Part shown: piece by piece, positions 1 through 4,811 of the stretch
Numbering within the stretch: position 1 is the stretch's first letter
How the letters are laid out: the number at the start of each line of letters is the position of its first letter
Source: DAOMFM01 sp035429825
Lineage (GTDB): Bacteria; Acidobacteriota; Blastocatellia; UBA7656; JADIYM01
Assembly: GCA_044224215.1 (NCBI GenBank)
Contig: JBGAKX010000217.1
Coordinates: 1 to 5,167 of the forward strand
Direction of reading: 5' to 3'
Length of the DNA: 5,167 nt
Notes under the pieces: model-generated
Seen by the model: only the letters and a program-made list of their open reading frames with translations
Database searches by the model: none
Told to the model about the DNA's origin: nothing
Translations under genes and position numbers: made by a program

Positions 1-175
1 ACCCCGAAAAGTCAAGCAAAATCAGCATTTGCGAGGTTCGTGGGCGTCTTGCACCCTGAATTACGGTTCGTGAATCGGGTTTGTTCGGCTCGGGATTTGG
101 CCGGACCAGCAGAGGGAAGCTGACGCCTGGATAGAAATGGACGAGGACGGTGACACCAGACTCTACTGCCACGGA
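1..175. other. Short intergenic stretch at the left edge
   Basis: Lies 3' of the exported protein gene. The minus-strand transcript could form a weak 5-bp hairpin with a 5-base loop at 42-56 (GGGUG/CGCCC), but it is over 100 bases past the stop and has no clean U-tract. No gene, RNA or repeat is convincing here. Confidence 0.4.
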
Positions 176-1906
176 CTAGGGCTTGCGACTCTTCACATCG
201 TGTTCCAGCTCAGGAACTGCGGCAGTGATCCCAATGGCAATGAGAGCCGAAATCGAGTTGTAGCGATCATCGATCGACTTCGCCAGTCCCACCGCACGCT
301 CGAGGTCAACAACCGCGAGCTTGGCAAACACCTCGCTAAAGTCCGTCGTGGAGCTGAGAGTCCCAGCGCCGCGGCAACAATATTGAGGGTCGGAACGATT
401 GGCGGCTGAAATGGCATCGCGGACGAGTTCGAACGAGCGTTCGGGCGTAATCGTCAGGACTGCTTTTGCATAGGCCAGCAGGATGGAGACACCACCCACT
501 GGGAGCATTGTGCCTTCCGACGTCAGCAGGCGATATGCGTCGTCGAAAAGCTGTATAGCGCGCGTGCGCCTGCCTCTGTGAATTTGCATTTCGGCGAGGC
601 TTGCAAGGACATTTGCACGAACAGCACGATCCGTGATCTCCGAGGCGAGTCGGGTAACGTCGGCGTATCGGCCGGCGGCCTCTGCAGCTTGCATCTCCGT
701 TTCGATAATCCGTGCAAGCACCTCGTCCCGTTCACGCGGCTCTCGAATCCTGACCGCGATCTCGCGCGCCTTGGTGGTGTCACCTCGCGAGCGAGCCTCT
801 TCCGCAACAGACACGAGATTGTCGTCACGCTCCTCAGCCATGTCAGCATCGATACCTTCGTCGCTCGCGGACCCACTCTCCTCGAGCCGCCTCATCACTT
901 CCGCCCTATCGCCTGCGAGCCAGGCGTCTAACGTTGCTGCAACATCTGCATCGAGAGCCGTACGCAACTGGGAGACGAGCGACTGGACTTCACCGACGAG
1001 CTCCGGAGCGAAACGCCCGGAAAGCAACAGCAGGGCACGCGCATTAATGTAGTTATTGCGCGCGATGTCCTGATCCGGTCGGACAGAGCCGTTTCCGTCG
1101 GGTTTGAGATACTCGAATTCGACCTCGACGTACCGTCTGACGACTGCCGGATCGCAGCGCTGTTCGTCCAGGTTATCGGGGTAGTTCACCGACCAGCCAG
1201 GCAGGGCGAACGACTCGAGGACCAACGGATTCTCACGCGCCGATTCAACCGTATCGAGTGCCTGCAGACAAAGCGCTGTCGAAAGCGGCCGATTCTGTTC
1301 AGCTATCATGTCCAGGATCATGTCGATGTCGGATGGAACAATTCCAGCCGCGAGGATCTGGCGAACGAGGGCAGCCGCTGCAGTTGGATCGTCGGAGGCG
1401 AGCAGTCGCGCCTGCTCGAGAAGAGGGTAGAGTCGATAGTAGGGATCTGTTTCTGATTCGTTGCTGGGTGGCAAGCCGACGTCGAGATTCTTGGCAAACT
1501 TTACCGCGAGCGCAGGGTTGTGACGCCGAACTGTCGAGACGAGTTCGGAACGAATATAGCGAGACCTGTCGGCGCCATAGCTGGCCCGCTCGCTAGTGTC
1601 GATGTCCGCTGATTCCTCAAATGTCCGCTCCGCGAGTCGTTCCGCACCGGCCGCATCGACCGGCCAGAGCGCGTCGGCGACATTGGTCATCATCCGAAAC
1701 CGTTCCGATTTGTCGGGTATCTCACGAGCCGCGTCGACGAGCGATTCGAGAATCTCGATTCCACGACTAGCGCGCGTCGCATCAGCTACACTCGCCGGTC
1801 GCTTCGCTGAATGTGCTGGCGCTTGACGTGTTTGCAGCGCAGGAACGCTCTGCGGAAGCAGCATCGCACCAACTGCGGCCAGCCAAAGCTGTGTTTTCAG
1901 CGACAT
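176..1906 (-). CDS. Exported all-helical (TPR/HEAT-like) repeat protein, function unknown
   Basis: A 576-aa protein I cannot assign to a named family. The N-terminus is a typical Sec signal peptide: K4, a hydrophobic stretch at residues 7-17 (LWLAAVGAMLL), and a likely signal peptidase I site after VPA (residue 23). A Pro/Ala/Arg-rich linker follows. The rest, from about residue 45, is Ala/Leu/Arg/Glu-rich and reads as repeated helix pairs, for example the ADALWPVDAAGAERLAERTF stretch and, further on, 'AREIAVRIREPRERDEVLAR', with further A..D..RA...A.SI.D...R..ALI-type repeats near the C-terminus. This resembles TPR-like solenoids abundant in Acidobacteriota, so a periplasmic scaffold role is possible. 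A CysCys pair lies at about 510-511. The start ATG at 1906 has a strong Shine-Dalgarno (GGGAGGG) three bases upstream. The gene ends with TAG at 176-178 and is divergent from the peptidyl-tRNA hydrolase gene. No catalytic motif is visible. Confidence 0.88.
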   Translation of the reverse strand: MSLKTQLWLAAVGAMLLPQSVPALQTRQAPAHSAKRPASVADATRASRGIEILESLVDAAREIPDKSERFRMMTNVADALWPVDAAGAERLAERTFEESADIDTSERASYGADRSRYIRSELVSTVRRHNPALAVKFAKNLDVGLPPSNESETDPYYRLYPLLEQARLLASDDPTAAAALVRQILAAGIVPSDIDMILDMIAEQNRPLSTALCLQALDTVESARENPLVLESFALPGWSVNYPDNLDEQRCDPAVVRRYVEVEFEYLKPDGNGSVRPDQDIARNNYINARALLLLSGRFAPELVGEVQSLVSQLRTALDADVAATLDAWLAGDRAEVMRRLEESGSASDEGIDADMAEERDDNLVSVAEEARSRGDTTKAREIAVRIREPRERDEVLARIIETEMQAAEAAGRYADVTRLASEITDRAVRANVLASLAEMQIHRGRRTRAIQLFDDAYRLLTSEGTMLPVGGVSILLAYAKAVLTITPERSFELVRDAISAANRSDPQYCCRGAGTLSSTTDFSEVFAKLAVVDLERAVGLAKSIDDRYNSISALIAIGITAAVPELEHDVKSRKP

Positions 1907-1909
1907 TGA

Positions 1910-1916
1910 CCCTCCC
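1910..1916 (-). promoter_or_regulatory. Shine-Dalgarno of the exported repeat protein
   Basis: The minus strand reads GGGAGGG, followed by TCA and then the ATG at 1906. This near-perfect ribosome binding site fixes the start directly before the signal peptide. Confidence 0.75.
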
Positions 1917-2122
1917 GAAGTACTGGGTGGAAAGGGCGTCGATACGTTCTTATCAGATTACATCGAGACTCGCCAGAATCCACGGCAATCGCGGGTACGC
2001 CATCGCGCTCGTATTGGCCATATGCCGCTATGCATCGACGCCTTTGCGAGGAATCGACAGCTTCGCGAATTTCGCAACGGTTGCTTGAAGCTCGTGCAAC
2101 CTGCCACCGCGCCGGTCGTCAT

Positions 2123-2139
2123 GTCATTTGTCGAATGAC
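2123..2139. repeat. Inverted repeat GTCATT-N5-AATGAC (operator-like)
   Basis: A perfect 6-bp dyad with a 5-base centre (TGTCG), 17 bases overall, the usual size for a dimeric repressor site. It overlaps the -35 box of the candidate hydrolase promoter, where a bound protein would block RNA polymerase. No cognate regulator can be named. Confidence 0.4.
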
Positions 2140-2156
2140 CGTAACGTAGATGAAAT
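2128..2156 (+). promoter_or_regulatory. Candidate sigma70-type promoter for the peptidyl-tRNA hydrolase gene
   Basis: TTGTCG (2128-2133, four of six matches to TTGACA), a 17-base spacer and TGAAAT (2151-2156, four of six matches to TATAAT) lie about 107 bases before the ATG at 2263. The spacing is ideal but both boxes are imperfect, and random matches of this quality are common, so this is a suggestion only. The GTCATT/AATGAC inverted repeat overlaps the -35 box. Confidence 0.3.
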
Positions 2157-2167
2157 GAACTAGTGGC

Positions 2168-2193
2168 CACGACCTGCCTGACCGGTGGTCGTG
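2168..2193. repeat. Inverted repeat CACGACC-N12-GGTCGTG
   Basis: Perfect 7-bp arms separated by 12 bases, located just downstream of the candidate -10 box at 2151-2156, so in the predicted 5' untranslated leader of the hydrolase mRNA. It could act as an operator or as a leader hairpin with a 12-base loop. No U-tract follows, so it is not a canonical intrinsic terminator. Confidence 0.4.
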
Positions 2194-2262
2194 ACATGGT
2201 GGGGCGGCGCTTTCGGTAAGTCGGCGTTCACCGGCGCGCACGCGGGGTACACTGAAACGGAA

Positions 2263-2706
2263 ATGAGCAATGACGACCAGGCCGACTCGGCAGCCGCCCG
2301 CCACCATCAGGTAAAGCAGGTCATCGTGATTCGCCGCGACCTGCGAATGCGCCGTGGGAAGGAGATCGCCCAAGGGTCGCACGCCGCGATGGCCTTCCTT
2401 GCTGCACGCCTTACGGACATCAGGGACGCGGCGTCAACCGGGATCGACCTCAGGCCTGATGCACGATCGTGGTTGACCGGTGTTCAGGCGAAGGTCGTCC
2501 TTCAGGCGCCTGACCTCGAGACGCTTCTGAAGGTCGAACTCGCCGCACGGGAGCGAGGTCTCGAAGTCCACGTCATTACCGACCTTGGACTGACGGAGTT
2601 TGCTAGGACACCGACGATCACGGCGCTCGCGATCGGGCCGAACAGGTCCGACGACATCGACGCGATCACAGGGCCGAACGGGCTCGTGCCCCTCACTCTC
2701 TATTGA
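2263..2706 (+). CDS. pth2: Peptidyl-tRNA hydrolase, PTH2 family
   Basis: A 147-aa protein with the full PTH2 fold, which releases tRNA from peptidyl-tRNA that drops off ribosomes. It is the archaeal/eukaryotic-type enzyme also found in some bacteria, unrelated in sequence to bacterial Pth. Visible signatures: KQVIVIRRDLRMRRGK (residues 18-33), then AQGSHAAM (36-43) with the conserved Gln and His; an insert with the usual 'W..G....V.L' pattern (70-80); VITDLGLTEF (104-113) with the conserved Asp-Thr pair; and the hallmark TALAIGPNRSDDID followed by TG (120-137). Length is normal for single-domain PTH2. An upstream in-frame GTG at 2185 would add 26 residues unlike the family, so I choose ATG 2263, although its ribosome binding site is weak. 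It is a lone plus-strand gene whose 3' end overlaps the convergent hypothetical gene by 14 bases. Confidence 0.93.
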   Translation: MSNDDQADSAAARHHQVKQVIVIRRDLRMRRGKEIAQGSHAAMAFLAARLTDIRDAASTGIDLRPDARSWLTGVQAKVVLQAPDLETLLKVELAARERGLEVHVITDLGLTEFARTPTITALAIGPNRSDDIDAITGPNGLVPLTLY

Positions 2707-3314
2707 CGAAGTCCTCCGAACCGCTCGACGCCGAAAGCACGGCTTCGATGTCGTCCGGCCATCCGAGCTCCCGCGCCGTTTCGAACTCCGCGTCGGTGAG
2801 CGTCCCGCAGACGTTGTCGATGTACACAGAGCCCTGCTCGCCGCGGGGCCCCGTCGCCCGCGAATAGGCGTGGACGGTCATCGTCGAGAGACTCTCGCGA
2901 CGAAGAACCTTCGCNNNNNNNNNNNNNNNNNNNCCCGGAATCCAAGCACGCAGTACTCGAACCCGAGCGGTGGATACACAACCCGCTCCCGGCGAACTCG
3001 TGACGCAAACCGGTCATCAGCTCGTCGAGGGCTCGCTCCCTCATCACGGCGACCGCGGGCAATGCCGAACCTTCCCGCCGACGGCCGGCGGGCGTTTCGG
3101 CAAACACCTGCTCAAGTTCGAAGGGCTCGAGCGCGTCGATGAATTCCTGGGCGATCTCCCGAAACGACAACGAGTAGATACCGGGACCGTGCGGGACGTC
3201 CTCCTGAACGAGGATCTTGAACTCCTCGTACGCGTCGGCGCCGCCGAGGTTGGTGCGTATCTCGAAAAGGCGCGCCTCAGCGGTCAGCCGTTCGACCAGT
3301 GATTTCATCGTCAT
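2693..3314 (-). CDS. Hypothetical protein, interrupted by an assembly gap and a probable frameshift
   Basis: Not recognised. The start is ATG 3314 (MTMKSLVERL), supported by GGGAG seven bases upstream. Residues 1-109 read as an ordinary soluble alpha/beta protein (FEIRTNLGGADAYEEFKILV, then GPGIYSLSFREIAQEFIDAL). After the GGG at 2988-2990 the frame degrades to Ser/Cys-rich text, but restoring one G yields ERVVYPPLGFEYCVLGFR up to the N run. Left of the gap the natural frame is AKVLRRESLSTMTVHAYSR, then 'GSVYIDNVCGTLTDAEFETA', ending with TGA at 2693-2695. The 19-N run does not join these frames, so its length is not the true gap size. The reconstructed product would be about 205-210 aa. It lies 68 bases downstream of the exonuclease on the same strand, so co-transcription is likely. 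The 2693-2881 part could in principle be a separate gene starting at ATG 2881, but no good ribosome binding site supports that. Confidence 0.6.
2915..2933. other. Assembly gap (19 N)
   Basis: Nineteen unknown bases inside the hypothetical gene. Neither the apparent frame nor the corrected frame on the right side joins the frame on the left side across 19 bases, so the run length is an estimate or placeholder. The left edge carries a small hairpin, CGAAG-aac-CTTCG (2901-2913). Confidence 0.97.
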
Positions 3315-3321
3315 CGGTTAT

Positions 3322-3326
3322 CTCCC
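3322..3326 (-). promoter_or_regulatory. Shine-Dalgarno of the hypothetical gene
   Basis: The minus strand reads GGGAG with seven bases (ATAACCG) before ATG 3314. This ideal spacing fixes the start of the hypothetical protein over the second in-frame ATG at 3308. Confidence 0.7.
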
Positions 3327-3347
3327 AGAGTTTGTTGGCTGGCGAGA

Positions 3348-3370
3348 GCGCGGGCGAACCGGGCCCGCGC
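3348..3370 (-). repeat. Strong GC hairpin between the exonuclease and hypothetical genes
   Basis: GCGCGGGC (3348-3355) and GCCCGCGC (3363-3370) form a perfect 8-bp all-G/C stem with a 7-base loop. It begins 13 bases beyond the exonuclease stop codon and lies 22 bases ahead of the next gene's ribosome binding site. There is no U-tract on the minus-strand transcript, so it is not a classical terminator. It may stabilise the upstream mRNA end, attenuate read-through or mark a processing site. Confidence 0.5.
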
Positions 3371-3382
3371 CCCACAGCACGT

Positions 3383-3864
3383 CTATTCCTCACGTCGCCT
3401 TTCGAGCGCGGCCATCGCGAGACGGTAGTACTCGACCAGATACGCCACATCGTTTGCCGCTCGATGTTCACGACCTGCGCGGCGCCGGGCTTCTGCGACG
3501 AGCTCAAAGGTCAGGCCCGGCACGTCCGGGATCACGCGAGACGACTCGTCGAACCGGAATGACATTTCCCGGCCGACGGCCTTGAACAGCTTACGGCACC
3601 ACCGCTCGTCAAACTCGGGGGCGTCCGTGTAGACCACCTTCCCGGCCAATGCCAGTTCCAGATCTCGTGCGGCTTCCTCTACGGGCAAGCCGTCGCGCGC
3701 GAGCATATCCCGTCTGATGCCGTGTACGGCCTCGGCCTCGTCGGACCAGTCGGTCCAGTCTTGTGCAGGTCGAATGAGAAACAAACGATCAGCCGGTCGG
3801 GAGTCGAGGACGCAACCTCGATCGGATGTCCCCCGAACGAGCTCGCCTCAAAATCAACAAAGAT
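3383..3864 (-). CDS. DEDDh 3'-5' exonuclease (DnaQ/RNase T fold), frameshifted as sequenced
   Basis: A short stand-alone DnaQ-like exonuclease, acting on DNA or RNA 3' ends with two metal ions. The readable frame from TTG 3784 (133 aa) lacks the Exo I motif. That motif is present just upstream in the neighbouring frame: IFVDFEASSFGGHPIEVA, coded from 3864. One base is missing between the two, most simply a T in GTTTGTTTCTC (3786-3776). Adding it joins the halves into about 160 aa running VCFLIRPAQDWTDW. In that protein the catalytic set is D4 and E6 (DFE), D86 in YTDAPEFD (D81 is an alternative), and H134 and D139 in HRAAND. AVHGIRRDML is also typical of the family. There is no in-frame ATG, GTG or TTG before the Exo I motif after the stop at 3877-3879. 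ATC 3864, nine bases after GAGGG, fits as start. It ends with TAG at 3383-3385, 68 bases before the hypothetical gene. It could be a sequencing error or a genuine pseudogene. Confidence 0.82.
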
Positions 3865-3870
3865 TGGTTC

Positions 3871-3890
3871 AGTCCCTCAGTTGAGGGGCT
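3871..3890 (-). promoter_or_regulatory. Shine-Dalgarno of the exonuclease, enclosed in a small hairpin
   Basis: On the minus strand, CCCUC pairs with GAGGG around an AACU loop, with two further outer pairs after one mismatch. The 3' arm GAGGG (3878-3874) is the only Shine-Dalgarno-like sequence before the exonuclease, nine bases from ATC 3864. If the stem forms, the ribosome binding site is masked. A chance palindrome is possible. Confidence 0.4.
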
Positions 3891-3970
3891 CCCCAGCGAG
3901 GAGCGCCGGATTCCAGATTCACGGCCCTCGACGCGCCTCGATGTGGCACGGGCAGGAACCGCCGATGCGT

Positions 3971-3990
3971 CGCGGTCGCGATGGACCGCG
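3971..3990. repeat. Inverted repeat CGCGGTC-N6-GACCGCG
   Basis: A perfect 7-bp GC-rich stem with a 6-base loop in the 245-base stretch (3865-4109) between the HTH gene and the exonuclease. It sits about 120 bases past the HTH gene's stop codon. There is no adjacent U-tract on either strand, so it is not a canonical terminator; it may be an operator or transcript-end structure. I see no gene in this stretch: the only minus-strand frame (3919-4101) is short, has no ribosome binding site and resembles nothing. Confidence 0.35.
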
Positions 3991-4109
3991 CTCACTGGCC
4001 GAACGTGGGGTGCCCATCGAGGTCGTGCAACCGACCAGTGTCCCCGCGCCTTCCGTCACGTACTCCCAAGAGGTAGCGGCTTCCGCGGCGCTCAATTTCA
4101 CGGATCTCG

Positions 4110-4811
4110 CTATTGGTTCGGGCGCGAGCGACCCGCGTGGGCGACATTCCTCAACAACTCAAAGTCCCGCTTCACATGCCACGCGGTCGCGAACGACCCA
4201 TAGGTGCGCCGCGCGAGCTCGGCCGCTGTCAGGTCCGGTTCGCGATCGAGCGCCGCCCACATGTCGGCCCGGTAGGAGGGTCCGATGAGCACGCGGTAGT
4301 AATACGCGAGATGCCGTGCGGCAAGCTCGCTTGGCATAAGTATGTCACCCGGGCGATCCCGGAGCGTCCCGCTCGGCACCCGCAGCGCAGTCCCCTCGAA
4401 CCGAACATCTTCACCCCGACGGCGGACCTGAAACTCGGTCCCGACAGCAAGCAAGTCAACCCGCGGTCCGTCGTGCACGGTGGAGAGCCGCCTGAAGCGC
4501 GTGTCCTTCGACTGCCAGGCGGCGATCGCGCTCCAGTATGCACGAACACGCTGCGAGCCTTGGGAGCCGACGATCCGTGTGAGCCGGTCCGCGTTAAGCC
4601 ATGGAGCATGAACGCCGAGCCACGTCGTAAGCACCGCCAGCACCCTGAGATCGTCGTGCTCCATTCCGTCGATCGACGCTGCCAGAACCGTGTCCTCGAT
4701 ATTCGGATCGGGCGCAGCTTTGGCCGCGAAGGCCATTCCGATGCCCACCATCGCACGCGTAAGGTCGCCTTCGGCCTGAAGCCGAGGTTCGATGGCGCGG
4801 CTAAATGGCAT
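4110..4811 (-). CDS. Winged-helix/HTH protein, putative partner (antitoxin or regulator) of the nucleotidyltransferase
   Basis: A 233-aa cytoplasmic protein. I choose ATG 4811 because an excellent GGAGG lies seven bases upstream and the sequence becomes protein-like from there (MPFSRAIEPRLQAEGDLTRA). The first half is mostly helical and Ala/Leu-rich, including DDLRVLAVLTTWLGVHAPWL. The C-terminal part, about residues 194-221, reads LTAAELARRTYGSFATAW, then HVKRDFELLR, a helix-turn-helix pattern with a basic recognition helix, so DNA binding is likely. Its start overlaps the end of the nucleotidyltransferase-like gene by 11 bases, indicating co-transcription and translational coupling. From general knowledge, nucleotidyltransferase-fold toxins are often paired with winged-helix partners (AbiE-like systems); assigning that role here is inference. 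The stop is TAG at 4110-4112. Neighbouring frames, including a long plus-strand one, are Arg-rich shadows. Confidence 0.8.
   Translation of the reverse strand: MPFSRAIEPRLQAEGDLTRAMVGIGMAFAAKAAPDPNIEDTVLAASIDGMEHDDLRVLAVLTTWLGVHAPWLNADRLTRIVGSQGSQRVRAYWSAIAAWQSKDTRFRRLSTVHDGPRVDLLAVGTEFQVRRRGEDVRFEGTALRVPSGTLRDRPGDILMPSELAARHLAYYYRVLIGPSYRADMWAALDREPDLTAAELARRTYGSFATAWHVKRDFELLRNVAHAGRSRPNQ

Larger units (their letters stand above)
1907..2262. other. Divergent intergenic region with several inverted repeats
   Basis: These 356 bases separate the minus-strand exported protein from the plus-strand peptidyl-tRNA hydrolase and should hold promoters for both. I see no convincing gene; the longest minus-strand frame (1958-2197) has Arg/Ser-rich shadow composition and no ribosome binding site. 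Visible structure: an 8-bp palindrome TTCGCGAA at 2062-2069; an inverted repeat GTCATT-N5-AATGAC at 2123-2139; and CACGACC-N12-GGTCGTG at 2168-2193. The last two flank a possible sigma70-type promoter for the hydrolase. No promoter for the exported protein stands out on the minus strand. Confidence 0.6.

Noticed and set aside
1958..2197. 79-codon minus-strand frame in the divergent intergenic region
   Set aside because: No ribosome binding site, shadow-like composition, and it would occupy the region expected to hold both promoters.
2700..3314. Single frame read straight through the N run
   Set aside because: The text after the gap is Arg-rich shadow; the proper frame there is a different one, ending at 2693.
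3383..3784. Accepting TTG 3784 as the real start of the exonuclease
   Set aside because: It would remove the essential Exo I DxE, which is visible in the next frame just upstream.
3919..4101. 60-codon minus-strand frame starting with GTG after the HTH gene
   Set aside because: No ribosome binding site, no recognisable motif, and Ser/Arg/Gly/Pro-rich later half.
3722..4288. 188-codon open frame on the plus strand
   Set aside because: Low-complexity Ser/Arg/Pro composition, runs antisense over three minus-strand features and matches no family.
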